Origin: Lachnospiraceae bacterium
GTDB lineage: Bacteria; Bacillota; Clostridia; Lachnospirales; Lachnospiraceae
Length of the DNA: 64,000 nt
Assembly (NCBI GenBank): GCA_021202635.1
Contig: JAJQCQ010000079.1
Span: forward strand, 66,233 to 130,232
Direction of reading: 5' to 3'
Shown piece after piece: positions 55,725-64,000 of this stretch. Numbering within the stretch: position 1 is the stretch's first letter; each line of letters starts with the position of its first letter. The notes below the pieces were generated by a model, which saw only the letters and a program-made list of their open reading frames with translations, did not search any database and was not told the DNA's origin. A program made the translations under genes and the position numbers.

Positions 55725-56591
55725 TCAGTCTCTCAGCTTCGGATCCAGCGCGTCCCGGATGCCGTCGCCCATCAGGTTGATCGCAAATACCGTCAGCATA
55801 ATCGCAATACCCGGAACCAGCAAAAGGTGCGGGTTCGTGCGGATGTATGAACGGCCGTCCGAAAGCATCGCGCCCCACTCCGGACTTGGCGGCTGGATAC
55901 CCAGACCAATGTAGGAAAGAGAGGCTGCCATAATCATGGTCGAGCCAATGCCCATCGTAGTCGTCACGATAATTGGCTGAATGACATTCGGCAGCAGATG
56001 TTTGAACATAATTACCAGACTGCTGCAGTTGATGGACTGCGCCGCCTCTATGTATTCCTTGGAGCGTTCCGTCAGAATCTGGCCGCGGATCATGCGCACT
56101 GTGCCCGGAACACCGCCCACGGTCAGAGCAATCACTGTCGGGAAAAATCCTTTTCCCAGAGCACTGGAAATCAGGATACACAGGAGTGTTCCCGGAAGTG
56201 CTGACCAGACATCCATCAGACGCATGATCAGAGTCTCCGTTATTCCGCCAAAGTAGCCGCCGATGGAACCGATCACTACACCGACAAACGCGCCGAACAC
56301 AGATGCAGCGATACCAAGTGCCAGAGAATAGCGGCCGCCATACATCAGACGGGTACACATATCACGCCCCAGCGAGTCACATCCGAGGATATGATTTGCC
56401 GATGGACCTGCGTACATATTCAGCAGATCGACGTCATTGACTCCATATGGGGAGAAAAACGGACCGATCAGGCAAAACAGCACGATCACAACAAACAGGA
56501 TTACGCCCAGCTTCGCGCTGAAGCTTTTTGTCATTCGCCTTATGAAATCCGCAAACGGATTTGTTCTGTAGCTTTTCTTCTCATTTGCCAT
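55725..56591 (-). CDS. oppC: Peptide ABC transporter permease, OppC type
   Basis: 288 residues. First span AKLGVILFVVIVLFCLIGPF, then the OppC pattern HILGCDSLGRDMCTRLMYGG, and the ATPase-docking loop KEYIEAAQSINCSSLVIMFK. Abuts oppB. Confidence 0.95.
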   Translation of the reverse strand: MANEKKSYRTNPFADFIRRMTKSFSAKLGVILFVVIVLFCLIGPFFSPYGVNDVDLLNMYAGPSANHILGCDSLGRDMCTRLMYGGRYSLALGIAASVFGAFVGVVIGSIGGYFGGITETLIMRLMDVWSALPGTLLCILISSALGKGFFPTVIALTVGGVPGTVRMIRGQILTERSKEYIEAAQSINCSSLVIMFKHLLPNVIQPIIVTTTMGIGSTMIMAASLSYIGLGIQPPSPEWGAMLSDGRSYIRTNPHLLLVPGIAIMLTVFAINLMGDGIRDALDPKLRD

Positions 56592-57539
56592 TTATCCCAC
56601 CTTCTTTCCTTTGCTGTACTGTGCTTTAATCCGCGGGTCAAGAAATGCGTAGCACAGATCCATGATCAGGATGGCGATCGACGCAAACAGCGCAAAGAAA
56701 ATTACGCAGGCACGCACCACCGGATAGTCGTGCTGATTCACGCCGGAGAGCAGATAAGCGCCAATACCGGGAATGGAGAATACGGATTCAATGACCGGAG
56801 AACCCGCGATTACCGTCGCCAGGCCGCCGCCCACACCCGTAATGATCGGCATCATGGCGTTCGGAAGCATATGCTTTCTGACAATCACGCCCTCCTTCTG
56901 TCCTTTCGAGCGGGCTGTCGTTACAAAGTCCGCGCGGATTACTTCGAGCATACTGCTGCGTGCCTGTCTGGCATTGATCGCAATACCGCCCAGGGAGCTG
57001 GAGATAATTGGAAGGATGTAACATTTCCAGCTGTCAATTCCATACGCAGGCAATATTTGCAGCTTCAGGGAGAAAAGTAATATCAGAAGAAGCGCGACAA
57101 AGAAATCCGGCGCCGATATGAACACCATGGCGATGATCATAACCGCGGAGTCCTGCCATTTTCCCTCGTGTGTCCCGGCAAAGATACCAAGCAGCGTACC
57201 GATCACAACATTGAGCACCATCGCGCTTAAACCGACAATCAGGGTGCGCGGCAGGCGAATAAGAAGCTCGTCAATCACCGGGCTGGAAAATACCCAGGAG
57301 GTACCAAAGTCGAGTCTCAGAAAGGTATTGAACATATAAGTGCCAAGCTGCTGCAGATAGGATTTGTCAATTCCCATCACAGCCCTCTTCTGCGCTATGG
57401 TTTCCGCGGAAGCCTCTTTTCCCAGAAGAAGGCTCGCCGGGTCTCCCGGAACCAGATAGGTGATTGTGAAAATAACCAGCCCCGCGCACCAGAGAATCAC
57501 GATCATACTTAAAATTCGTTTGATGACATATTTAACCAT
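56592..57539 (-). CDS. oppB: Peptide ABC transporter permease, OppB type
   Basis: 315 residues from the ATG at 57539 (AGGAGG six bases upstream). Start MVKYVIKRILSMIVILWCAG, then TYLVPGDPASLLLG and the loop RADFVTTARSKGQKEGVIVR. A 170-bp gap to the binding-protein gene holds GC-rich dyads but no clear terminator. Confidence 0.95.
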   Translation of the reverse strand: MVKYVIKRILSMIVILWCAGLVIFTITYLVPGDPASLLLGKEASAETIAQKRAVMGIDKSYLQQLGTYMFNTFLRLDFGTSWVFSSPVIDELLIRLPRTLIVGLSAMVLNVVIGTLLGIFAGTHEGKWQDSAVMIIAMVFISAPDFFVALLLILLFSLKLQILPAYGIDSWKCYILPIISSSLGGIAINARQARSSMLEVIRADFVTTARSKGQKEGVIVRKHMLPNAMMPIITGVGGGLATVIAGSPVIESVFSIPGIGAYLLSGVNQHDYPVVRACVIFFALFASIAILIMDLCYAFLDPRIKAQYSKGKKVG

Positions 57540-57709
57540 GAAAATCCTCCTATGCAATTGTGCCTGCCGCGTATTCCCTGTGTTTCGGGTCAGTGACAGG
57601 CAACATTGTCTGTATTCTGCTATATCAGGAGCCCCTTCGCCCTTATCGGCGCCGGTGAATCAGGGAAATTCCGGACTGCAGGGCTCCACATATCAGACGT
57701 TATTTTTGA

Positions 57710-59302
57710 TTACTCTACAGAAAAGCTCGCCGCGCCCGGAGTATAATATCCCTCACGGTAGAACATTTCAGAGATATCCTTCGTGTAGACAAGGCCGGAG
57801 CTGATCTTCGCTACCGGATAGAAGTACGCATGCTCTACCACATAATCCAGAACCTCTCTCATATGCTCCGCGTCATGCGTTGCATCCGCGGTTGCGGTCT
57901 CATACAGCTCCTGAAGCGTTTCATCCTCGATCAGGGAGAAGGTCAGTCCGCTGTTTACCTCATTGTCCATCATCAGATGCCAGCTGCCGACCATGTTGGA
58001 GCCGCCAAGTGTGTTGATCATGATATCCCACTCATCCGAATACTGCGGGCTGGTGATGGTGTTATAAGTATCATTTGTTACAGAGTTGATCTCAACATTG
58101 ATGCCAGCCTGGGCAAGCAGAAGCTGCATCATGGTTGCCGCCGCAACAGCTGCCTCGTTGTTTACACAAATCAGGGTCAGGGTCTCTCCCGCATAGCCGG
58201 AAGCTTCCACATATTCTTTTGCCTTGTCCAGGTCATATTCTGTGACAAAGGTATCTGTCAGCTCCAGGCTCTCATCATAATCGGTAAATGCTTCGGTTCC
58301 GAGCGTGGTGGCCGCTGTGTAAGAACCGCCCATTGCTGTGCAGATTGTCTCATTGTCTAAAGCATAGAACATCGCGCGGCGCAGATCCTCGTTTACTGTC
58401 TGCGCGTTCGGAGCGAAATACCAGAAGTCTCCCTGTGTGATAATCTCTACCTTATAATTTGCGGACTGTGCTCCGGTCTGGAACTCTTCCAGCATGGAAA
58501 GCGGAACATAGCTGCAGACATCCAGCGTACCGGTCTCCAGGCCGATCACCGCGGTGGAAGCCTCCGTCACAACGTCCAGCTCATAGGTCTGTACCGTAGC
58601 GGTATGTCTGCCGGAGAGTTCATCATGGCTCAGTCCCCAATAATCATCATTCGCTTCCATCACTACCTTCGAACCCGCGACAAATTCCGTCACCTTATAG
58701 CAGCCGGTACCGCACGGATCCGTCGTCATGCCATTGTGATCCTCGTACGCCTTTTCCGAGAAGATCAGCGTACGTACAAGCGGGAACTCTACTTCAGAAA
58801 TCGCCGGCGGCGTCTCTGTCCAGTGCATATAGAAAGTGTAATCATCAATGACTTCAATGGAATCAAAATAGTCAAAACGGATCGCCTGGCCGTTATTGAT
58901 CATCCACTCAAAGCAATATTTTACATCACTGGAGGTAATGTTGTTGCCATCCCAGTCATAAATATCACTGTTAAGAGTCACAAGCCAGCTTGCACCATCG
59001 TTCACTTCCTCATAACCGGAAGCCAGGCACGGAAGCAGCTCGCCGCTGTTGTCATCCGCGAAATCAAACAGGCTCTCATAAACGCCGTAAATCCAGTAAT
59101 AGCGGGAACCTACGTTCACATCGTCGCCTTCCAGATCCTGCGGATCCTCGGAGATCGCCACAACCAGCTTCTCATAACGGCCGTTGTCCAGGATCACGCC
59201 GCTCGCCGCTGACGCGCTGATGCCAAATCCTGACAGTGCTACCGCAACCATCCCTGCCGCGGAACCTTTTAAAAAGTCTCTTCTGCTGATTTCCTTCATC
59301 AT
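57710..59302 (-). CDS. Peptide-type solute-binding protein (family 5) with Tat-like signal
   Basis: 530 residues. N-terminus EISRRDFLKGSAAGMVAVAL has the twin-arginine motif SRRDFLK, with a cleavage site near SASA-ASG and no lipobox, which differs from the usual lipoprotein form. Family-5 features: DLEGDDVNVGSRYYW, VKYCFEWMINNGQAIRF and LRRAMFYALDNETI. Captures peptides, opines or nickel-type ligands for OppBCDF. Strong AAGGAGG upstream. Confidence 0.93.
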   Translation of the reverse strand: MMKEISRRDFLKGSAAGMVAVALSGFGISASAASGVILDNGRYEKLVVAISEDPQDLEGDDVNVGSRYYWIYGVYESLFDFADDNSGELLPCLASGYEEVNDGASWLVTLNSDIYDWDGNNITSSDVKYCFEWMINNGQAIRFDYFDSIEVIDDYTFYMHWTETPPAISEVEFPLVRTLIFSEKAYEDHNGMTTDPCGTGCYKVTEFVAGSKVVMEANDDYWGLSHDELSGRHTATVQTYELDVVTEASTAVIGLETGTLDVCSYVPLSMLEEFQTGAQSANYKVEIITQGDFWYFAPNAQTVNEDLRRAMFYALDNETICTAMGGSYTAATTLGTEAFTDYDESLELTDTFVTEYDLDKAKEYVEASGYAGETLTLICVNNEAAVAAATMMQLLLAQAGINVEINSVTNDTYNTITSPQYSDEWDIMINTLGGSNMVGSWHLMMDNEVNSGLTFSLIEDETLQELYETATADATHDAEHMREVLDYVVEHAYFYPVAKISSGLVYTKDISEMFYREGYYTPGAASFSVE

Positions 59303-59348
59303 TTTTGTTTTCCTCCTTGTGAAATAATGAATTGAGTTATAAATGCAA

Positions 59349-59363
59349 ACCGGCCATGCCGGT
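59349..59363 (-). terminator. Weak hairpin after the four-span membrane-protein gene
   Basis: ACCGGCATGGCCGGT followed by TTGCATTT on the minus strand. Short stem and poor U-run, so only a possible terminator. Confidence 0.35.
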
Positions 59364-59415
59364 CAGATTCCTGATGTAATCATTCTGTGCTGCTTTACAG
59401 ACAATTGTGTCTTTC

Positions 59416-60102
59416 TCACCGATACAGAATCTCCGTACCTTCCTCATCAGAGGGCCGCTCCGCCGCTTCTTCCACCCGGTACGGAATGCTGCGTTCCATC
59501 TGAAAAATTAATAAGGAAAGAACTGCTCCCGCCAGGAAATACGCCATATGCAGCGCATCTGTCCGTAAAAGCTGTCTCTGGGATAAAAGACAGCCAATCG
59601 CGGTAAATACCGCATCCGCTCCAAAGCAGGCCGCCGCTGCCTTTGCCGCCTGGATCAAAGCCTTCGACGAGCTCTTATAATCGCCAGTCGTCATGCGTTG
59701 CGGAGCAAACAGATATCCGGTCAGCAGCGTATAGCCCATATAAGTCAGAGATAAAATGGTCAGAAGTTCCGCAATCGCCAAATACCAGGCGGTGGCTGCG
59801 GTCTCCTGCGCTTCTATCGCTCCGGTATGGTAAACCAGCCAGGCCATGAGGACAAATGCAAGCAGAAAAAACAGCTTCATGATCATTCTCATCATTTTGG
59901 GAATCTCCTGAACGTAAACAGGCCCCGTATATTTCCGGATGATTTTTTTCTTACCCCTCTCATTGGTCGTACAATACTCCGTATAGTTTTCAAAGAACCG
60001 ATGGTAAGATAAACTGTGGTAGGAGCGGGAATCTGCTTCCTTCTCCCTGGCCTTCCTGTTCCGTTTGGCCTGTTTGCTCTCCCGTCCGTAAAGATTATTC
60101 AA
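59416..60102 (-). CDS. Hypothetical four-span membrane protein
   Basis: 228 residues from a TTG at 60102, chosen because GGAGG lies seven bases upstream (the TTG at 60108 is too close). Basic soluble N-terminus to about 70 (NNLYGRESKQAKRNRKAREK), then four spans (LFFLLAFVLMAWLVYHTG, YLAIAELLTILSLTYMGYTL, and two later), acidic C-terminus. A fossil of the same family lies at 49212. Function unknown. The gap 60109-60431 above it is AT-rich with no gene seen. Confidence 0.7.
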   Translation of the reverse strand: MNNLYGRESKQAKRNRKAREKEADSRSYHSLSYHRFFENYTEYCTTNERGKKKIIRKYTGPVYVQEIPKMMRMIMKLFFLLAFVLMAWLVYHTGAIEAQETAATAWYLAIAELLTILSLTYMGYTLLTGYLFAPQRMTTGDYKSSSKALIQAAKAAAACFGADAVFTAIGCLLSQRQLLRTDALHMAYFLAGAVLSLLIFQMERSIPYRVEEAAERPSDEEGTEILYR

Positions 60103-60431
60103 AGGCAAGTCCTCCTTTCGCTGTTCCTATCTTACGGATATCTATCCTATCCGCTTTTCCCCGGCTTCCGTTTCCGGGTTTGTTTTTCATTTCTTTTATC
60201 TGATGGCAATACTCTACCACATTTTGCGGCTTGGCATTAAATCACAAACCAAAGAGGTTGCTTCAAAAAATGCATCGTCAGTTTCACTTCTTTTCTGCTG
60301 ATTCGGCACTGATTTTCCGTCATTTTTGTTATTCGTGGATTGATTATGATTGGATAAGAAAAGAAAAATTATATCAATTGACTCATAGTAAGTCACAACA
60401 TGAATTACAGGATCGTTATGGAATGCAGAAC

Positions 60432-60574
60432 CCCCGCTTTACAGCGGGGAAATCGAGCAGGAGGCGACTCGTCGACTCCTGCTCGCCCGCGCCGGCCGCG
60501 TCTGGCGTTAGCCAGAAATATTCCTTGCGCGGACGTGCGCATTTTCCAGGCGCAGGGAGAAAATCTCCCTGCGC
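60432..60574. repeat. Structured intergenic element related to the one at 36.5 kb
   Basis: CCCCGC-TTTACA-GCGGGG (60432-60449); hairpin 1 CGAGCAGGAGGCGA-CTCG-TCGACTCCTGCTCG (60454-60485), same 14-4-14 geometry as at 36459; hairpin 2 (60496-60532) with inner CTGGC-GTTA-GCCAG, outer CCGCG/CGCGG and the same bulge ATTCCTT; then GCGCAGGGAGA-AAA-TCTCCCTGCGC (60550-60574). No U-run. Confidence 0.8.
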
Positions 60575-60580
60575 GATTCA

Positions 60581-61477
60581 TCAGATCATCGCATCAAAGG
60601 AAAGGTTCACATCTCCGTGGCGCACATGCCAGCGTTTCGCGAAATTGACAAACGCTTCAGCGGCTTTTGTGAGCGGAACGTCATTGCGGTAGCACATACA
60701 GACTTCATACTGCATCCGCGGCTCCAACGGGATGACCTTCACTCCCGGATATTCCGGCGTTGTGTCTGAGTTGCCATGCATCAGCGCAATGCCGATTTTT
60801 TCCTTTACCAGGCGCATCAGATCCGTCCCCACCGGGACAGATGCAGAGACTTCGCGCACAAAGCCTACCCGCCGGTAATGTTCCAGAAAGGTATCGTCAA
60901 AAACCACATCATCGCAGAGAGCCACAAACTGCTCCCCGCGCAGATCCTCCAGGCGAACGGACTCCCTGTCGGCAAGCGGATGGCCCTCATAGAGAATGGC
61001 CAGTACCTCTTCTTTATAGAATGGGATCGCATTCAGATCCTCGTGTGAGGACGTCATAGTGGAAAGAAACGCTACCTCAACCTGCCCAGAGCGCAGCTCG
61101 ATCTCAATGTTGGAGCATTTCTGATAATCAATATTGTAGGTCGGATACTCTTTCTTAAAATCAATCATCAGATCGATGATCTTCCCTTCCGACACAATCC
61201 GGATCACGTCCGGATCCTTCTCCTCCGGATGCAGCGACTGGTAGCACTGCGACTGCAGCATGGCGATTTTTTCTGCATATGGAAGAAAAAGCTTGCCATT
61301 TTCATTTAACGAAAACCCTCTCCTGGTACGATCAAATAACGGCACACCAAACTCTTCTTCGATCGACTGGATATGGCGAACAAGAGAGGACTGCGAAATA
61401 AACAGCTTCTCTGCCGCGGCATAGGAGCTTCCCAGCTTTGCCAGAGCGAGGAATTCCTGGATGTTTTTTGTCTCCAT
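60581..61477 (-). CDS. LysR-family transcription regulator
   Basis: 298 residues. N-terminal winged helix (IQEFLALAKLGSSYAAAEKL and FGVPLFDRTRRGFSL), then a periplasmic-binding-like effector domain. It lies downstream of the sugar symporter gene and upstream of the peptide transporter on the same strand, and may control either. Confidence 0.93.
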   Translation of the reverse strand: METKNIQEFLALAKLGSSYAAAEKLFISQSSLVRHIQSIEEEFGVPLFDRTRRGFSLNENGKLFLPYAEKIAMLQSQCYQSLHPEEKDPDVIRIVSEGKIIDLMIDFKKEYPTYNIDYQKCSNIEIELRSGQVEVAFLSTMTSSHEDLNAIPFYKEEVLAILYEGHPLADRESVRLEDLRGEQFVALCDDVVFDDTFLEHYRRVGFVREVSASVPVGTDLMRLVKEKIGIALMHGNSDTTPEYPGVKVIPLEPRMQYEVCMCYRNDVPLTKAAEAFVNFAKRWHVRHGDVNLSFDAMI

Positions 61478-61514
61478 ATTTCTTGATACCTCCCTGTTTT
61501 TTCACATTTGAATA

Positions 61515-61569
61515 TGCGGCAATACCACTGTGTACGTTCTTTTGCGTCACACTGTCTGGTATCGCCGCA
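61515..61569. promoter_or_regulatory. 55-base imperfect hairpin between the symporter and lysR
   Basis: Outer arms TGCGGCAATACCA and TGGTATCGCCGCA match at 12 of 13 positions; inner ACTGTG/CACACTGT extend the stem. It could be a regulator site before lysR or a transcript end for the symporter; the lack of a U-run disfavours a simple terminator. Confidence 0.5.
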
Positions 61570-61613
61570 AAACATATGTCCAGTCTACTCGATTTTAGTC
61601 AAAAAAGCAAGCG

Positions 61614-62957
61614 TTACTGCTTTTGCATTTCCGGAAGATATTTTTCTACATCCAGAAGTAAAATGCAAAGAAGAAGAATGACACAGGTAATGGCATCTAC
61701 CCAGATGTAGCTGAATTTCATGGCAGAAATCACTGCTGCAGACTGCGTTTCCAGTGTGGAATCATATCCGGCAGCAGCCAGCACCCACATCACGCTGGCT
61801 CCGCCGATGCCCATACCAATCTTCTGTCCCATAGACTGGGATGCGGACATCAGACCTTCCGCGTGGATGCCGGATTTCCACTCTACATAGTTAGCAGAAT
61901 CCGCGATAAACGCATAGATACCGGCAAACATCGGGCCTCCCGCGAAGCTCCGCAGAAACGCGCAGCCGAGGAGCAGTGTCTTGCTGGTCGGGTCAATGAG
62001 AACCAGCAGGAAGCTCAGAATCAGTCCCAGTGAGCATACGGACATGAAAGAACGCTTGGAAAAGCGTTTCGTCAGATAGGGTGTGACAGCCAGCATGATA
62101 ATGCTCGGAGCAACTCCCAGTCCCAGCAAAGTAGCGGTATACATGGAATCCCCCAGCACCCAGGTACAATAATAAATCGTACAGGATGCCGCGTTAGCGT
62201 TATAGACCAGAGTGCAGATACCGAAAATCAGGCAGCACCAGAAATATTTGCACTTCAATACCGCGCCGAACTGCTCCATAAGTGGCGGCGCCTGCTTCTT
62301 CTGACCGAAATTCTCCGTATGGCCGTCTTCTTCCATGTCTACCTTTTCCTGGCAGACGAGAGCCTCAATCAGAATCAGCACACCCGCGACGAGGCCTACG
62401 ATCACACTGGTGTACCGCCAGCCTATGTTCAGGTAAAGCACCGTGATGCCGCTCGCAGCTGCAATCTGCGCCAGGTTCTGCATAATGATCGCCACAGTGG
62501 AGGTCAGGGTGCGATCCTCGGAATCCCGCGTCATACGCGGCAGCAACGCCGTATGTGAAATACCGTAAATCGTGTATACAATCGCATTCAGGAAAATATA
62601 AGTAATATACGCGTAAACAAGCTTCATCTGCTCCGCCCAGTTTGCCGGGACATTGAGGATGAGAATGATGCCTGCCAGCATCAGAGGAGCTGCCACAAAA
62701 ATCCAGGGACGCGCCTTGCCCAGCTTCGTGTTGGTGCGATCTACCACACTGCCCATGGCAAAATCGCTGACCCCATCAAAAACACGGGCCACTACCATCA
62801 TGGTCGCGATGGCCATTGGTGCGATAAGCGCCGTGTCTGTATAGTAGGCCGTGATAAAGTTTGACATCAGCACACTCATAATATTGCCGCCACTCATACC
62901 GCAGCCATACGCCAGCTTCTGCGGAATGGGTACTTTTGTATTTTCGTTCGCTTTCAT
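61614..62957 (-). CDS. GPH-family glycoside/sugar:cation symporter
   Basis: 447 residues from the ATG at 62957 (AAAGGA upstream; the open frame is longer). Twelve spans. GPH signatures: FDGVSDFAMGSVVDRTNTKLGKARPW in the first cytoplasmic region and GKARPW-type loop, plus KRFSKRSF between halves. Takes up glycosides, pentosides or hexuronides with Na+ or H+. Forms a likely operon with the following dehydrogenase. Confidence 0.93.
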   Translation of the reverse strand: MKANENTKVPIPQKLAYGCGMSGGNIMSVLMSNFITAYYTDTALIAPMAIATMMVVARVFDGVSDFAMGSVVDRTNTKLGKARPWIFVAAPLMLAGIILILNVPANWAEQMKLVYAYITYIFLNAIVYTIYGISHTALLPRMTRDSEDRTLTSTVAIIMQNLAQIAAASGITVLYLNIGWRYTSVIVGLVAGVLILIEALVCQEKVDMEEDGHTENFGQKKQAPPLMEQFGAVLKCKYFWCCLIFGICTLVYNANAASCTIYYCTWVLGDSMYTATLLGLGVAPSIIMLAVTPYLTKRFSKRSFMSVCSLGLILSFLLVLIDPTSKTLLLGCAFLRSFAGGPMFAGIYAFIADSANYVEWKSGIHAEGLMSASQSMGQKIGMGIGGASVMWVLAAAGYDSTLETQSAAVISAMKFSYIWVDAITCVILLLCILLLDVEKYLPEMQKQ

Positions 62958-62985
62958 TTGATTTCCTTTCTTATTGCTATCGTAA

Positions 62986-63027
62986 CGATTCAGTACCTTC
63001 ACAGTTACGAGGTACTGTTCTGAATCG
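62986..63027. repeat. TTCAGAACAG-family inverted repeat
   Basis: Right arm AGGTACTGTTCTGAATCG (63010-63027) complements CGATTCAG-TACCT (62986-62998) except that the left arm lacks AACAG. Lies between the dehydrogenase stop and the symporter start. Confidence 0.75.
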
Positions 63028-63040
63028 TGATTCGCTATCT

Positions 63041-64000
63041 TCATTCAAACGGGAATACAACTCCCGCCTGTGCGCGCAGCTCTGTCATTATTTTTGAGAT
63101 AGCCAGCGTCTGCTCCCACGGAGCGTCCTCCGTCTGTGTTTTTCCTTCCCGGATCGCCTGCTCAATCTTGATCCATTCATGCTCGTAGCCTTTCACAAAC
63201 GGCACTTCGGAATTCACAATCAGCGGCGGAAGCTCCGGCTTCTCCCGAAGAGAGCCATCCGGATCGCGGATCTCCAAAACATTCGGATTTGATACCACAT
63301 CCATATAAATGCTGCCCTCTGTCCCGAAGATTTCACAGTACTCCTCTCGCTCATCCTCCGGTGTATTGATCGTGGAAACACATTCAATCTTTATCCCACC
63401 CGGATAGGTAATGGTATAATAATCTTTTGCGTCCACACCCGTCTCCAGCATCTCAAAATGCCCCTCGGCAGACTCGTAATCCGTTCCAAAATGGCAGGTC
63501 ATCCGGCTTAAAATATAAGGTCCCATATCCAGAAGCGAACCGCCTCCGGTTTCCAGCTTCTTTACACGCTCCAGGAACATGACGTTACCTTTGCTGATAA
63601 TTTTTGCACCCGTCAGACGGCCAATCTTTCCATCTTTGATGATGTGATCAATGATGTGTCGGGACGGCAGGAACGCCGGCCAGAGCGCTTCTGATAAGAA
63701 AACACCCTTTTCTTTCGCTTTATCTATCATCATTTTCGCCTGTGTGTAATTCACAGCAAACGGCTTCTCTACAACCACATTTTTTCCGTGTTCCAACGCT
63801 TTCAGACACAGATCCATATGTACGTGATTCGGAACCGCAATATATACGACATCCACCGCGTCGTCACTCATCAGCTCCTCATAGCTGTCATACACCTTCT
63901 GCCAGCCATATTTTTCCGCGAAAGGACGGCAGGACTCGGCAGACCGGCCTGCCACACCGTATTTCACAATTCGCTCATGATTCAGCTGACCCAAAATATC
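63041..64000 (-). CDS. Gfo/Idh/MocA-family oxidoreductase (5' end outside window)
   Basis: About 320 residues seen; the N-terminal Rossmann start lies beyond the edge (the first visible residues align to the region after the GxGxxG loop). Signatures: VDVVYIAVPNHVHMDLCLKA, GKNVVVEKPFAVNY (active Lys) and GGGSLLDMGPYILS. NAD(P)-dependent sugar or polyol dehydrogenase. With the GPH symporter next to it, it probably oxidises the imported sugar. Confidence 0.93.
   Translation of the reverse strand, partial: DILGQLNHERIVKYGVAGRSAESCRPFAEKYGWQKVYDSYEELMSDDAVDVVYIAVPNHVHMDLCLKALEHGKNVVVEKPFAVNYTQAKMMIDKAKEKGVFLSEALWPAFLPSRHIIDHIIKDGKIGRLTGAKIISKGNVMFLERVKKLETGGGSLLDMGPYILSRMTCHFGTDYESAEGHFEMLETGVDAKDYYTITYPGGIKIECVSTINTPEDEREEYCEIFGTEGSIYMDVVSNPNVLEIRDPDGSLREKPELPPLIVNSEVPFVKGYEHEWIKIEQAIREGKTQTEDAPWEQTLAISKIMTELRAQAGVVFPFE

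Overview
The window reads as chromosomal DNA of an anaerobic, spore-forming Firmicute, most likely a gut Lachnospiraceae (Clostridia). The grounds are strong AGGAGG-type ribosome binding sites, the rplU-prp-rpmA-obg-yhbY-nadD-yqeK-rsfS gene order, an L27 with a Prp-cleavable N-terminal extension, small CotF-type coat proteins, luxS, a Gram-positive LexA with its own box, YesL/DUF5696 sugar-transport accessories and several glycoside hydrolases. Base composition is moderately GC-rich in genes and AT-rich between them. No rRNA, tRNA or CRISPR array was seen.

Region 1 (1-17.1 kb) is a glycan-use locus. Eleven genes run on the minus strand from a secreted GH26 beta-mannanase: YesL, a giant solute-binding protein fused to N-terminal carbohydrate-binding-like modules, two ABC permeases, an NHL-propeller membrane protein, a YIP1-type membrane protein, a DUF5696 protein, two more ABC permeases, and a secreted protein with a tandem repeat that runs off the left edge. 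A divergent AraC-type regulator is broken by a frameshift at a C6 tract. No ABC ATPase is present, so a shared ATPase encoded elsewhere must power both permease pairs. The inferred job is mannan hydrolysis outside the cell followed by oligosaccharide capture and import.

Region 2 (17.1-44.5 kb) is mostly housekeeping: two coat-like proteins, luxS, lexA with promoter and operator, sseB, the rsfS-to-rplU ribosome/GTPase operon, an isolated pair of exopolysaccharide regulatory genes (YveK and a tyrosine kinase), tmcAL, an ACT plus PFL-like pair, a WalJ-type hydrolase, coaE-polA, a zinc-binding anti-sigma-like protein, DUF6062, a glycine-rich membrane protein, carB, leuS, a hicAB toxin-antitoxin pair and an RluA-type pseudouridine synthase.

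Region 3 (44.5-64 kb) is accessory metabolism: a GH115 alpha-glucuronidase; two DUF4143 AAA ATPases set among gene remnants and a 32-bp-period repeat; an atypical SDR and an alpha/beta hydrolase; a complete peptide/opine-type ABC transporter (oppF, D, C, B and a Tat-signal binding protein); a LysR regulator; a GPH-family sugar symporter; and a Gfo/Idh/MocA dehydrogenase cut by the right edge.

Beyond genes, the intergenic spaces carry a family of structured repeats. Some copies end in inverted TTCAGAACAG-like termini (14.1, 17.7, 19.0, 26.1, 30.3 and 63.0 kb). Others share hairpins whose stems differ by compensating base changes (26.1 versus 36.6 kb; 36.5 versus 60.5 kb). This is the most novel-looking non-coding signal in the window; the two-transporter mannan locus is the most novel-looking gene set.
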